From JANXUR01 sp038229415 (lineage in GTDB: Bacteria > Acidobacteriota > Terriglobia > Terriglobales > Acidobacteriaceae): 64,000 bases of DNA. The notes beneath the pieces were generated by a model, which made no database searches, was not told the DNA's origin, and was given only the letters and a program-made list of their open reading frames with translations. Shown here piece by piece: positions 1 to 9,337 of the stretch (position 1 is its first letter; each line of letters starts with the position of its first letter). The DNA lies in the NCBI GenBank assembly GCA_038229415.1, contig JBBROM010000005.1:1-64000 (forward strand), written 5' to 3'. A program made the position numbers and the translations under genes.

Positions 1-66
1 CACCCCGGCCTCGTGCTGCTTCAGTATCCCGATAATCTGCTCTTCCGTGTACCGGCTCTTCTTCAT
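1..66 (-). CDS. IS3-family transposase OrfA, N-terminal fragment
   Basis: The minus strand reads MKKSRYTEEQIIGILKQHEA from the ATG at 64-66 and runs off the window edge. This is the typical N-terminus of the small helix-turn-helix OrfA of IS3-family elements (IS407-like), which with OrfB forms the DDE transposase. Only 22 codons are visible, so intactness cannot be judged. Confidence 0.85.
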   Translation of the reverse strand, partial: MKKSRYTEEQIIGILKQHEAGV

Positions 67-136
67 GCTTCGCCCTCCCGTTCAGATTACGAGAGAACTC
101 CAGCTTTATGTGGTTGAGTTTCCTGGGGGCACGTCA
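1..136 (-). mobile_element. IS3-family insertion sequence, left part outside the window
   Basis: On the minus strand, about 70 bases upstream of orfA, the sequence begins TGACGTGCCCCCAGGAAA (ending at 136 on the plus strand). IS3-family terminal inverted repeats typically start with TG and carry a run of C, so I place the element end at 136. The other end and the target duplication are outside the window, so the boundary is inferred. Confidence 0.65.
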
Positions 137-637
137 ATCCCGCAAGGCAGAACCCGCTTCCCTCCGCTCCTAACGCTTCCACTAATGACAGCCCCGGCAA
201 CGGGGCTGCCCCTCCAACTGGAGATGCCAAGGGAAGCAGAGCAACGAGTACCCTGCGAGCCACGCAACTCTAGTCAGATTTGTGTCTAAAGTCAGTACCG
301 AAATGCGGCTCCGAAGTGGTGCCCGTCACACGGATCGGTATTTCAGTTCCAGCACCCCCCTTTGCTAAAGAACGGGTCGGCTGGCTTTAGCAAGATCGCC
401 AAGGAAAGGAGCCCAAGGAGACGATCGGAAACCATGTCACCGCATAGAGCTGTCCGAAAACGCTCATCCGCAGACTCGAAAGTTGCAATGAGAAATTGCA
501 TGGGGCCATCAAAAGTTCTAAGGATTCGCCCCTCAGTCAGGTACGTACAACCCTGTATTGAACGCCCACGTGCTCCCGTTGATACTAAGACGGAGCGCTA
601 CTTCCATGCCGAAGCGCTAATTTCACAAGGAGTACGC
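137..637. other. non-coding stretch between the IS end and the DUF892 gene
   Basis: No convincing gene is visible. An open frame continues upstream of the DUF892 gene from 362, but its translation is rich in Arg and Ser, matches nothing I recognise, and lacks a ribosome-binding site. It is treated as untranslated leader. Confidence 0.5.
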
Positions 638-1195
638 ATGAAGACAAATCAGTTGCAGCGGTTATACGTAAGTGAACTTCGAGATCTCTACAGTTCAGAG
701 ACCCAGCTTTTGAAGGCTCTGCCAAAGATGGCAAAGGCGGCCAAGTCCGAAGAGCTGGCGACTGGCTTCCAAGACCACCTCGAGCAGACCAAAGAACACG
801 TTGCGCGCCTTGAGCAGGTATTCGAGGGCCTCGGAGTGAGTCCAAAGGGAAAGCATTGCAAGGGAATGGAAGGTCTCATCAAGGAGGGCAGTGATTTCAT
901 CGCGTCGGATCCCGACCCCGAGGAGTTGAATGCTGGCCTAATTGCAGCCGCACAGCACGTTGAACATTACGAAATGGCTGGCTATGGCTGTGTGCGCACC
1001 TATGCAGAGCTGTTAGGTGAGCGTGATGCGGCGAGATTACTTCAAGAAACTCTGGACGAAGAGAAGGATACAGATGCCAAACTGACGAAGCTCGCAGGGG
1101 AAATTAACCTCGAGGCTTTGAGCACGAGCGACACGGCTACCCCCAAGAAGGTCGCGAGTGCGAGCAAGAAGGTGAAGAGTTCAGCCACAGCATAG
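638..1195 (+). CDS. DUF892 (YciE/YciF) ferritin-like protein
   Basis: A 185-residue protein of the DUF892/YciF family, a four-helix ferritin-like fold linked to stress responses, whose exact reaction is not settled. The start is the ATG at 638 because AAGGAG lies 8 bases upstream and homologues begin at this region (MKTNQLQRLYVSELRDLYS). The family-typical pieces are LYSSETQLLKALPKM at the N-terminus, the HVARLEQVF helix, AAQHVEHYEMAGYG in the third helix and LLQETLDEEKDTD in the last. The Glu and His residues that would form a di-iron site are present in these helices. The last 25 residues are a Lys/Ser/Ala tail. It lies just upstream of BON and glycine-zipper genes, a grouping that suggests a shared stress role. 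Confidence 0.85.
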   Translation: MKTNQLQRLYVSELRDLYSSETQLLKALPKMAKAAKSEELATGFQDHLEQTKEHVARLEQVFEGLGVSPKGKHCKGMEGLIKEGSDFIASDPDPEELNAGLIAAAQHVEHYEMAGYGCVRTYAELLGERDAARLLQETLDEEKDTDAKLTKLAGEINLEALSTSDTATPKKVASASKKVKSSATA

Positions 1196-1278
1196 TCATA
1201 GCTAGGGACTCGTGACCGGGCTGAGAACAGCGGAAAGATACTTTTCCGCTTCAGTTGAATCAAGCACAAGGAGGCACT

Positions 1279-1683
1279 ATGAATAGAAAAAGAAATTATG
1301 TGATCATGATAGCTCTGCTGGCCGGATCCATCTTTATGGCATCCCCGGTAGTGGCGAGAGCGTCGCAACAAGATTCCCAACCCGCCGCCGATAACACCAA
1401 AACCAATCAGCGCGACATGGCTAACGGCTCACCGACGGCGGATCAACAGACCATGAGCGCCAGTGACGTCGCTATCACCAAGAAGATTCGGATGGCGATT
1501 CACAAGGATTCAGCGCTTTCCATTTATGCCCACAACGTGAAGATCATTACCCAGGGCGGCAAAGTCACTTTGAAAGGACCAGTCCGCTCGGAAGACGAGA
1601 AGAGCAAGATTGGAACCAGGGCCGCAGCGATTGCCGGCGATGGAAACGTAGACAATCAATTGGACGTTACACCGTCGAAGTAA
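1279..1683 (+). CDS. Secreted BON-domain protein
   Basis: A 134-residue protein starting at the ATG at 1279, which follows a strong AAGGAGG site. Residues 1-28 form a signal peptide (basic start, hydrophobic core, Ala-rich cleavage region). A Gln/Thr-rich linker follows. The C-terminal ~75 residues match a BON domain: SDVAITKKIRMAIHKD, then VKIITQGGKVTLKGPVRSE with the conserved G-x-V-x-L-x-G turn. BON domains bind membranes or ligands at the cell envelope (OsmY, Kbp). It probably acts in the periplasm during osmotic or envelope stress, which is inferred from the family. Confidence 0.85.
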   Translation: MNRKRNYVIMIALLAGSIFMASPVVARASQQDSQPAADNTKTNQRDMANGSPTADQQTMSASDVAITKKIRMAIHKDSALSIYAHNVKIITQGGKVTLKGPVRSEDEKSKIGTRAAAIAGDGNVDNQLDVTPSK

Positions 1684-1747
1684 ATCGCACTTCTATGTAG
1701 ATTCACTCAACATCCAGCATATTCAACAAAAAGGAGAAATAACACTT

Positions 1748-2299
1748 ATGAGCGACAATAAGAAGATTTCAGTCTTAGGAATCTACGCGCATCGCGATGC
1801 GGTAGACCAGGCCACGGATACATTGATCCACTCAGGCTTTGCGATTTCCGCCATATCAGTGTTGCTGCCGGAGAACTTGGGTACGAAGTCTATGGGAACC
1901 GAGAAGGCCACAAAAGCTCCGGAGGGTGCAGCAGCAGGAGCAACGACAGGTGCCGTGGTCGGAGGTGGTTTGGGATTGCTCTTGGGCATTGGAGCCTTAG
2001 CGATTCCAGGACTGGGCCCATTCATCGCGGCAGGTCCGATCATGGCGGCGCTGGCGGGGCTGGGAGTCGGCGGCACCGTAGGAGGAGTGACCGGAGCCTT
2101 GGTGGGTCTGGGCATTCCGGAGTATGAGGCCAAGCGCTACGAGGGCCGCTTGCAGAAGGGGGGCATTCTTCTCTCTGTGCATTGCGACACTTCAGAAGAA
2201 ATTAAGCGTGCAAAGGATCTCCTGAAGTCCACGGGTGCTGAGGACATCTCCTCGACCGGCGAATCGTCCGTTGATTCGTCGAAGCAAATGACCGCTTAA
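1748..2299 (+). CDS. General-stress-type protein with glycine-zipper membrane segment
   Basis: A 183-residue protein with an AAGGAGA site before its ATG. Residues 1-40 (KKISVLGIYAHRDAVDQATD, then FAISAISVLLPE) resemble the N-terminal alpha/beta fold of YflT/GsiB-type general stress proteins. Residues 58-123 form a long Gly/Ala-rich hydrophobic stretch with repeated GxxxG spacing, a glycine zipper likely to enter the membrane. The last part (EAKRYEGRLQKGGILLSVHC) restores a soluble fold. Such proteins are frequent next to BON and DUF892 genes. A terminator follows at 2379. The biochemical function is unknown. Confidence 0.75.
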   Translation: MSDNKKISVLGIYAHRDAVDQATDTLIHSGFAISAISVLLPENLGTKSMGTEKATKAPEGAAAGATTGAVVGGGLGLLLGIGALAIPGLGPFIAAGPIMAALAGLGVGGTVGGVTGALVGLGIPEYEAKRYEGRLQKGGILLSVHCDTSEEIKRAKDLLKSTGAEDISSTGESSVDSSKQMTA

Positions 2300-2378
2300 C
2301 TGAGGGTGGGGGGATGAGAGGCCGGAGAACCGGCTCGGGGATGGTGAATTGGAAGTATTGAATGAAGCGATGTGACTT

Positions 2379-2407
2379 GCCCGGGCCATTCGGCCCGGGC
2401 GTTTTTT
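2379..2407 (+). terminator. Rho-independent terminator of the stress-gene cluster
   Basis: A perfect 9-bp stem (GCCCGGGCC / GGCCCGGGC) with a 4-base loop is followed by a run of six T. It ends transcription from the 1748-2299 gene. Confidence 0.9.
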
Positions 2408-3007
2408 GGCTTTGGCGAGATAATCCCGACCGCCAGGATGCGTGGGAAGCAATATAGGAATCAAGAAGCCCGGGCGGAAACTTATTCATTCCTCCGGAGG
2501 TGGGTCGGGGTATCCCGCAGTATGGAGAATTGGCGCTTTTTACGGCAGGAACTCTAGGAATCTCTTTACACCGTTCTCCTAATCCACTCTTACCGTGGTC
2601 ACCCTATCGCTCTCCGCAACCATTTCCTTCACATTAGAGGCAAATTCGCTGACCTAGCCTTGCGCTGCAGTGGTGGAGGGAAAACCGTGAGGATCCCTAA
2701 CCGACAGGTCTGATTACCGGCGGTTTCGAGATGGGACGAGGTGTTAGAGTCGCGTGATCTAAGCTGCGATCTCGTAACGATGATGCGTCCCACCGAGCTT
2801 GGGAAGAGCAACGATTTTGGCTGAGGCGGGCACTTGTGGCGCAACGGTTCGCGTGACGGGAGTCTGCTTTGCTAGGGACCATGTGCGTTCGGTCTTCATT
2901 GTAGTAGCGGACGGAGTCACAAACCAGTCGGCGCAGATGCCTCCCGTTCATCACGATCACGGAGTTAACAAAGAACCCCTCAGATCATTTTCACTGCTCC
3001 GTTCCGA
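2408..3007. other. 600-bp stretch without a recognisable gene
   Basis: Several short frames overlap here on both strands, but none has a ribosome-binding site or a recognisable motif. I see no RNA gene or repeat. Confidence 0.5.
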
Positions 3008-3253
3008 CTATTTCTTGCTAACGATGGCGTCGGGCTCAGTTTCGACCGTGATCACAACATTGGCGCCAACATCTAGCTTGACTGGGTGACCATTCTCATC
3101 ATTCAGCTCGTTCTCGATGCGGATTTCTTTGTACAGATCATCAGCACCCTCAATCTCGATCTGGACTTTTTCGGGCACGGCAGGATGGAGAGATGGAATC
3201 ACCTTTTCAACCGTTCCATGCAGCGTGGTGGTGGCTTTATCTAACATTGACAT
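3008..3253 (-). CDS. Small hypothetical protein (81 aa)
   Basis: It starts MSMLDKATTTLHGTVEKVI after an AAGGAG site 10 bases upstream; the Met two codons later is an alternative start. The rest is acidic and beta-rich (VQIEIEGADDLYKEIRIENE, then VKLDVGANVVITVE), like a small OB- or KOW-type barrel, and ends with KK. No family name can be assigned with confidence. It is probably real because the codon pattern, ribosome site and amphipathic strands agree. It lies back to back with stress genes and ahead of a response regulator. Confidence 0.6.
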   Translation of the reverse strand: MSMLDKATTTLHGTVEKVIPSLHPAVPEKVQIEIEGADDLYKEIRIENELNDENGHPVKLDVGANVVITVETEPDAIVSKK

Positions 3254-3479
3254 TCGAACATTTCTCCTTGGGGCCGAATGCTGTGTATCGAGCGCACAGA
3301 TGCTTCGAGGAACTATACACGATAAGTGGTTGAGGGCTCCATTGTCGCTTGTCGTTCAGCTTGACGAACAAACAGTGCAGAAACCCGAACGTCAGGCTCG
3401 GTGCCGTGAAGAGTCCATCTCCATCGCAGAGTCGCAGTGGTTCTTCAGAAAAGCGAGCCACTGTTTGGCCGGATCAGGG

Positions 3480-3950
3480 CTACTGTGACAGGGGTTGGGG
3501 TGGAGGATCCCGACGACCGAGCAATTGCCCAACGGTGCCAGCCAAGGCGCATAAGTCTGGTTTCGAGACAATGGCGTCACAGCCTGCTTGACGAGCTGCC
3601 TTCGCCAGAGCCTGCGTCTCAAAAGATGTGAACATGACGATTATGGTTTCGGGCTGAATTTCCCTTAGCTTGCGGGCAGCGTCGAGTCCGTTCATCACTG
3701 GCATGGACAAGTCAAGGATCACAACCTTGGGTTGCAAGATCTGGGCTTTTTCGAGCGCATCCTTACCATTGACCGCCTCACCCACGATCTCAAATTCGTC
3801 AGCCTCCTCGAACACAGCTTTCACCGCGTTTCGAATGGCAGCATTGTCATCGACTATTAGTATGCTCTTATTCAAGCGATCGCCAGCTTTCGTGCGCCAA
3901 ATGGTCGCGGACTCTGCAAGGCCGGATAAGCGGCGTACCGCTCGTTTCAC
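3480..3950 (-). CDS. Single-domain response regulator
   Basis: A receiver domain occupies about residues 28-147: KSILIVDDN (acidic pocket), VVILDLSMPV with the phosphoacceptor Asp, a Thr in the FTSFETQ strand, and SKP with the conserved Lys. There is no output domain, so it would act by protein contact (CheY-like) or as a phosphorelay step. The first 25 residues (MKRAVRRLSGLAESAT) are not family-like. Translation may really begin at the TTG at 3873-3875 (LNKSILIVDD), although neither start has a strong ribosome site. The partner kinase is not adjacent. Confidence 0.8.
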   Translation of the reverse strand: MKRAVRRLSGLAESATIWRTKAGDRLNKSILIVDDNAAIRNAVKAVFEEADEFEIVGEAVNGKDALEKAQILQPKVVILDLSMPVMNGLDAARKLREIQPETIIVMFTSFETQALAKAARQAGCDAIVSKPDLCALAGTVGQLLGRRDPPPQPLSQ

Positions 3951-4625
3951 CTATATTAAAGCCTATCTTCAAAAACTGTGCAATACAGGTTTGACTGTAG
4001 AAGCGGGCCTCGTACATACCACCTTCAGTAGCGCCCCTAGTTGGGCCGGGTGTGCCGGGACGAAGAGGCGCTCACTGCCTTCATAGAGCAACTGGCCGAC
4101 CTTGACGGCCATTACGAGCGGGCAATGCTGGGTCTCCCCCGTATTCGAGCGATTTGTCCCCGTCATGCAAGAAGCAAAGATGGGTTATATGGCCCCCGCG
4201 ATGGATATCTTGATAGGCGATGTACCCGTAAACCCAAAGGAACATACCCGTACACTTCGCGTCATCGGGGGCGCAATCGTAAAGGTTTTCTCGGTTTGGG
4301 GCAGGGGGTATGGATTTATCCCGAATGGCTCTACTCCAAACACGCGACCCCTATGTTCATCAAGTGTGGCGAGGCACATGCCCGACCAATGTTTTAGATG
4401 GTTTACGATTGCTAATCGCCTGATTAACCCGCACATGTGCTCTTGCAGCAGGCGTGCTATGGTCATAAGGTGCTTGAACACTAAATAATCACGCGCCGAG
4501 CCGATGCGCTACCGTCTCAGAATCGCCCACAAGGAGCCGCGGCATCCACTATGCGGAAGCGTCCTTGGTCGCTAACTGATTGATTCATTGCGTGCGTTAA
4601 TTCTGGCGAGGCACAAGGTTTGGAG
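3951..4625. other. 675-bp stretch without a recognised gene
   Basis: The longest frames (plus strand 4102-4488, minus strand 4185-4481) overlap each other and show no family motif. The stretch separates the response regulator from the efflux operon, and no clear terminator was seen. Confidence 0.4.
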
Positions 4626-5990
4626 TTACAGATTTCGAGGCAACTCAATGACTGCGACGCAACCCGATTGATCTTCTCGCTGGAGCAAATCAAGACTGCC
4701 CCGATGTGCTTCAGCGATTTGACGCGAAAGCACGAGACCGATTCCACTACCGGCTGGCTTGGTAGTGTAGAAGGGAACGAAGACGTTTTCCTTGTTCGTA
4801 AGCCCCGGACCGTTGTCTTCGATCGAAATTTGCAGTCCCCCTTCATGCGTCTTCCAAGTCAGGCGCACCTCCGCATCGGTCTCAGAATGCAACATAAGGG
4901 CGGCGTCCACAGCATTGCGGATCAAGTTAATCAGCATCTGCTCCATCTGGTCCGGATCCACGGCAAGGTCGATCTCTGGCCCGGCGGCTACCTGAACTTG
5001 CAGGCGCAATTCCAGTCCGGCTGCGCGTTCGACCAGAGTGCGGAGCCTGGTGCGACGCAGGGATGGACGCGGCATTTGCGCGAGTTGGCGGTATGCCTGC
5101 AAGAAGCGATTCAACGAGGCCGCACGTCCTTCGACAATCGCAAGGCCGCGTGCAAAATCCTCTCGTGCGTCCCATCCGCTTGGCGCCGAGGCCAGGCGCG
5201 AGGCAAGCGTACCCGCGATAGACTTAATGGGCGTGAGTGAGTTGTTCAGCTCGTGTCCGAGCACTCGAATCAGGCGTTGCCATGCGCTTCGCTCCTCTTC
5301 ACGCAAGGCGCGGCTTACGTCGGACAGCACCACCAGCGTATGGGGCGCGCCTTTTTCTCGGAATTTGCTCCGCCGAATCAGCCAGCGGGAATTGGGGTTT
5401 TGCTGGCCAGCGAAGGAGAACGTCTCTTCGCTGTCTCCCAGCAAGCATGACTCCAGCCCAACTTGTAAGGCGGAGCGTCCCAGGAGTGCGCTGGATTCGC
5501 GCTGGACCAACTTTGCTCCTGCGGTATTCACCAGGCGCACCATACCGAGCGAGTCAAAAGCAAAGATCGGTGCTTCAACCTCTTCCAGGACGCGGCCCAA
5601 CAGGGCTATCGCTTCGACCGATCGCACTTTCTGCATAGCAAGCAGATCGGCGAGCGCGTTCACTTCGAGCGCGAGTTCTCCCATCGCATCTTCGGTAATC
5701 GCGCCGCGTGCGCGGAATGAATAATCCTGCTCGCGGATGGCGGCGATCACGTTCGCCAGAGTTTGCAAGGGACGCACCACGGTATCGCGCAGCACTGCAA
5801 GAATGATGGCAGTGACGACTATGATGATCAGCGCTGCTGTGAACCTGCTCTCGAGCGACCAGTCGAGGAACGCAATCGCCACGAGACTGGCCACCATGCC
5901 AGGACCAACCGCCATCAAGGAAAGCGCAATGACTCTGCGCTCAAACTGGGGCAGGCGCTTCGGCTTATGGGAATATCGCGGCTTCTTCAT
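4626..5990 (-). CDS. NtrY-type sensor histidine kinase
   Basis: A 454-residue membrane kinase with two transmembrane segments (about 19-43 and 50-68). A HAMP-like region (70-125) and a PAS domain (about 132-225; APIFAFDSLGMVRLVN) follow. The phosphoacceptor motif is GHELNNSLTPI with His246. The ATPase domain has NLIRNAVDA (N box), DNGPGL (G1) and GSGIGLVLSRQIAEAH (G2). The start codon overlaps the stop of the preceding regulator gene (ATGA), so the pair is translationally coupled. It ends the efflux operon and most likely phosphorylates the sigma-54 activator encoded just before it. The very short periplasmic part suggests it senses membrane or cytoplasmic signals. The ligand is unknown. Confidence 0.93.
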   Translation of the reverse strand: MKKPRYSHKPKRLPQFERRVIALSLMAVGPGMVASLVAIAFLDWSLESRFTAALIIIVVTAIILAVLRDTVVRPLQTLANVIAAIREQDYSFRARGAITEDAMGELALEVNALADLLAMQKVRSVEAIALLGRVLEEVEAPIFAFDSLGMVRLVNTAGAKLVQRESSALLGRSALQVGLESCLLGDSEETFSFAGQQNPNSRWLIRRSKFREKGAPHTLVVLSDVSRALREEERSAWQRLIRVLGHELNNSLTPIKSIAGTLASRLASAPSGWDAREDFARGLAIVEGRAASLNRFLQAYRQLAQMPRPSLRRTRLRTLVERAAGLELRLQVQVAAGPEIDLAVDPDQMEQMLINLIRNAVDAALMLHSETDAEVRLTWKTHEGGLQISIEDNGPGLTNKENVFVPFYTTKPAGSGIGLVLSRQIAEAHRGSLDLLQREDQSGCVAVIELPRNL

Positions 5991-7405
5991 TCTCTGAAGT
6001 TATGCGCGTGCTTTTCCATGCGGCGATAGAGCGCACTTCGGCTCAAACCAAGTGCCTCCGCTGCTTGGCTCACGTTTCCTTGAAAGCGTTGCAGCGCTTT
6101 GTGAATGAGCAGCTTCTCGACCGACTCCAGACTCATGTCGTCAAGCCCCTGGGGTGGCGCGGAAGACCGGTGATTCCCCAACCCCAAGTCTGAAGACCCG
6201 ATCTCTGAAGTGAGACACATCAGGACAGCGCGCTCCAGAGTATGGTCTAGCTCGCGAACATTTCCCGGCCACGGGTGCTGCATCAACTGCTTGATGGCAC
6301 TGGGTTCGAATGAGTAGATATCGCGTTTGTATCGAGTCGCATAGCGCCGCAGAAAATATGCGGCTAAAACCGGGATATCTTCCCTCCGGTCGCGCAGTGC
6401 GGGCAAACGAATCTCCACCGTATTCAGGCGGAACAGCAGGTCTTCGCGAAACTGGCCTGAAGCACATGCGTTTCTGATGTCGACATTCGTGGCCGAAATT
6501 ACGCGGACATCAATTTTGGTAGAGCGCGATGAGCCCACCCGCTCGATCTCGCCCGTCTCCAACACGCGAAGCAGCCGAGCCTGCTGGCGCATGGGAACAT
6601 TCCCAATCTCATCGAGGAAGATGGTGCCACCCTCTGCCAGTTCGAACCGCCCCACCCGATCCGCCCGCGCGTCGGTAAATGCACCACGAACGTGACCGAA
6701 CAATTCGCTTTCGAACGTACCTTCCGGCAGACCTCCTGTGTTGACGGTGACCAGCGCGCGGTTCGCGCGAGGCGAGAGGGCGTGCAGTGTTTTTGCGATG
6801 ACTTCTTTGCCCGTTCCGTGTTCGCCGGTGATCAAAACGTTCGCGTCGGATGGCCCGACCCGCGCGACCGCATCCAGCACCGGCCGCATCGCAGGAGCGG
6901 CGGCGATAAAGTCGGGACGACCATCCGCCCGGAGCAGCCGGTTCTCGGCTTCCAAGCGCTCGGCAGCGCGCAAAGCTGAGTGCAGCTCAATCTGGGTGCG
7001 CAGGATGGAGATTAGCCGTTCATTTTCCCAGGGCTTCTGCACGAAGTCGCGGGCCCCTCGCCGCATCGCTTCTACAGCAACATCCACGTTCGCCCATGCG
7101 GTCATCACGATGACCGGGAGTGTACCGTCGAGGCGCGCGATCTCCTCGAGTAAATCTAGCCCCTCACCCCCCGAGGTGGTGTCACGCGTGTAATTGAGGT
7201 CGATGAGAGCAGCATCGTAGGAATGGTGGGCGAGAGCCTCGCACACCATCTGAGGGGAACGCAATAAGTCCACGTGATAACCAAGCGGGCGCAGCAGCAG
7301 GCGAATAGCATCGAGAATGTCTTGCTTATCGTCCGCAGCCAGCACTCTAGGAATGCGGGGTTGGGCCAGAAGGCGGGTTCGTTGCGCACTCGCCGAAGCG
7401 GGCAT
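5987..7405 (-). CDS. Sigma-54-dependent response regulator (NtrC family)
   Basis: A 472-residue activator with three domains. The receiver (18-135) has DLNYTRD with Asp69 and QKP with Lys124. The AAA+ domain (about 165-400) has Walker A GEHGTGKE (194-201), the sigma-54 contact loop GAFTDA (241-246) and Walker B TIFLDEIGN. A Fis-type helix-turn-helix (QAAEALGLSRSALYRRME) closes the protein. The loop departs from the canonical GAFTGA at the fifth residue, a variant seen in some family members. It follows TolC by 3 bases and overlaps the kinase. By position it should activate the efflux operon and the divergent permease through the sigma-54 sites at 14607-14902. Confidence 0.95.
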   Translation of the reverse strand: MPASASAQRTRLLAQPRIPRVLAADDKQDILDAIRLLLRPLGYHVDLLRSPQMVCEALAHHSYDAALIDLNYTRDTTSGGEGLDLLEEIARLDGTLPVIVMTAWANVDVAVEAMRRGARDFVQKPWENERLISILRTQIELHSALRAAERLEAENRLLRADGRPDFIAAAPAMRPVLDAVARVGPSDANVLITGEHGTGKEVIAKTLHALSPRANRALVTVNTGGLPEGTFESELFGHVRGAFTDARADRVGRFELAEGGTIFLDEIGNVPMRQQARLLRVLETGEIERVGSSRSTKIDVRVISATNVDIRNACASGQFREDLLFRLNTVEIRLPALRDRREDIPVLAAYFLRRYATRYKRDIYSFEPSAIKQLMQHPWPGNVRELDHTLERAVLMCLTSEIGSSDLGLGNHRSSAPPQGLDDMSLESVEKLLIHKALQRFQGNVSQAAEALGLSRSALYRRMEKHAHNFRE

Positions 7406-7408
7406 GAA

Positions 7409-9337
7409 TTAAGGATTCTCCGGGCTGATGACGCCGTCAATCGCGTCCTGCAGCTTTATCCTATTATGTTCCAAAGTAGCCCCGGTCGCGCGATCGAGTT
7501 CAACTTTTGCCTTCTGAAATATGGTGAGGGCAGTCACCAAGTCGAGCTCCGCCAGCGCGAGGTCGCGCTGCGCTCCTAACGTCTGGACGTTTGAGCCCGC
7601 ACCCAGTTCCTGCTCTTTCTTGTTGATTTCGAAGGTGCGCTGCGACAGGTCGCGGGCCTTTTTGGCAGCCTGCACCCGAGCCAAGGTCTGTTCCAAAGCG
7701 TACTGCGCATTGCGCACTTCAATACGCACCTGTTTCCGCAGTTGCTCTCGCCGCATTTCTGCCTGCCGGTACTCCAACTCGGAGCGGTACTGATCCGACT
7801 TGGCAACGCGGTTGCGAATCGGAATGTTCAAGCTCAAGCCCACATAATAGTCGGGCGAAGAGCTGTTGAAGGCATTCACGATGGTCCCGCCAAGATCGGT
7901 GGGAAGGCTGGATGAGTTCGCACCCTGGAAAGCTTGATTCAGTTCGCCACCCAGTCCGGTTCCTCCGTAGAAACCCACCGCAGCCAAGGTGGGTAGCAAG
8001 GAATTTCGCACAGCCTTACGGCTGATCTGCCTGTTTTTCAGGTCAATATCAGACTCAAGAAGCTCGGGGCGACTCTGCAGCGCATGCTCGGTCAGAGTGG
8101 CCAGGGGAACCGCTGGAGATGGGTCAAAGCTGTCTATCTTATCGGTCGGGACAACCGGCATCTCCTCCAGCAGCGGATCATCTAGACTCTTGGTCAACGC
8201 GTTCTTCAGCAGCGACTCCTGTAACTGAAGATTGGTGCGCGCGACGGTTACGTCCTGATCCCGCTTGGAGACGTCGGCCTCGGCTTTCAGAACGTCCAAC
8301 TCGGGAATAGCCTCCAGCTTGAGCTGCTTCTGGGCATTGTCATAGCTTTGCTGCGCGAACACCAAGGATTGCTCGTTGACGCGGGCTTGCTCGTATGCAC
8401 TTACTAAGTCCCAATAAATGTTTGCGATCTGCGTGACCGTGGCGGTTACTTGATCACGAAAGGCAATCTCGGAGATCTTCTTATTATTCTTGGCAATGTG
8501 CAGGAATCGTAGGTTGGGACCAAACCCAAATCCCGAGAGCAACTGTTGTTCGACGGACACCCGATAAAAAGAGTTCAGTGCCGGGGAGAGATTGGTAAAA
8601 ATGCTGTTAGTTGTTTGGCGAGAGTTAGTGAAGTCAAAAAAGACGCTGGTTCCGGTGGGAAACGACTGCGCATAAGTCAGATTCACTTGCCCGGTATTTA
8701 GCTGCAATCCCGGAACCCCATAAATCTGCTGGTTCGACAATGGAGACGTTTGATGCTCCGTACCAATGTTACCGCTGATAGAGGGATCGTAAGACTGCAC
8801 CGGCGCGCCGGTACCCAACGTGGATTGCACCAGACCTGAAGCTCCGGCCCCCGCGCCGCCAGCACCGCCGGTGGTGCCACCTGCACCTGCCCCTGGGGCG
8901 CCCGCTCCGAGCCCGCCTACGCCCCCGCCCGTAGTCCCCTGCACTACTCCGGTATTCACGCCGCGGAAGACGCCCCCGGCCTGGGTGCGGAGGATGTCGG
9001 CGTCGGCGATCGGGCGATTGTAGCGTGCAATCGCTAGGTCTAAATTGTTTTCTAAAGCAAGATCAACCGCATCCTTGAGAGAAATGTATAGCTTGCCGTC
9101 TCGCACTAACTGCGATAGACGAACCGAGTTATTTAGCGCCGGAGTCGGGACTTCGGTAGCTAAGTAAGCGCTCAGCGGGTTATGCGAATGCGGCAACTCC
9201 AGCCTGAAGCTGTTCTGCGGCAGGGGCGCATTCGGGAGTTCTTTAGGAGCGGGAGCCTGGGCCAGCACTGGCTGAGATGAAGCCAGCGCCAGCAGCAAGA
9301 GAGCGATGCCTGAGGGGGTCTTGCTAGGTCCGATCAA
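7409..9337 (-). CDS. TolC-family outer-membrane efflux protein
   Basis: A 642-residue protein. The TTG at 9335-9337 is chosen because it overlaps the TGA of the upstream ATPase gene and is followed at once by a signal peptide (GIALLLLALASSQPVLAQ). Longer in-frame reading would lie inside the ATPase gene. The mature protein has two TolC-type repeats with long amphipathic helices (DLALENNLDLAIARYNRP, LEAIPELDVLKAEADVSKRD, RSELEYRQAEMRREQLRK). A 60-residue Gly/Ala-rich low-complexity insert near residues 125-190 interrupts the first repeat. It forms the outer-membrane exit duct for the MacB-like pump encoded in the same operon. Confidence 0.93.
   Translation of the reverse strand: MIGPSKTPSGIALLLLALASSQPVLAQAPAPKELPNAPLPQNSFRLELPHSHNPLSAYLATEVPTPALNNSVRLSQLVRDGKLYISLKDAVDLALENNLDLAIARYNRPIADADILRTQAGGVFRGVNTGVVQGTTGGGVGGLGAGAPGAGAGGTTGGAGGAGAGASGLVQSTLGTGAPVQSYDPSISGNIGTEHQTSPLSNQQIYGVPGLQLNTGQVNLTYAQSFPTGTSVFFDFTNSRQTTNSIFTNLSPALNSFYRVSVEQQLLSGFGFGPNLRFLHIAKNNKKISEIAFRDQVTATVTQIANIYWDLVSAYEQARVNEQSLVFAQQSYDNAQKQLKLEAIPELDVLKAEADVSKRDQDVTVARTNLQLQESLLKNALTKSLDDPLLEEMPVVPTDKIDSFDPSPAVPLATLTEHALQSRPELLESDIDLKNRQISRKAVRNSLLPTLAAVGFYGGTGLGGELNQAFQGANSSSLPTDLGGTIVNAFNSSSPDYYVGLSLNIPIRNRVAKSDQYRSELEYRQAEMRREQLRKQVRIEVRNAQYALEQTLARVQAAKKARDLSQRTFEINKKEQELGAGSNVQTLGAQRDLALAELDLVTALTIFQKAKVELDRATGATLEHNRIKLQDAIDGVISPENP

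Noticed and set aside
47..289. 80-residue open frame near the left edge
   Set aside because: It overlaps the IS end, is Pro/Arg-rich, has no ribosome site and no family motif.
4102..4488. Open frames on both strands between the response regulator and the kinase
   Set aside because: They overlap each other, show no motif or ribosome site and have irregular composition.
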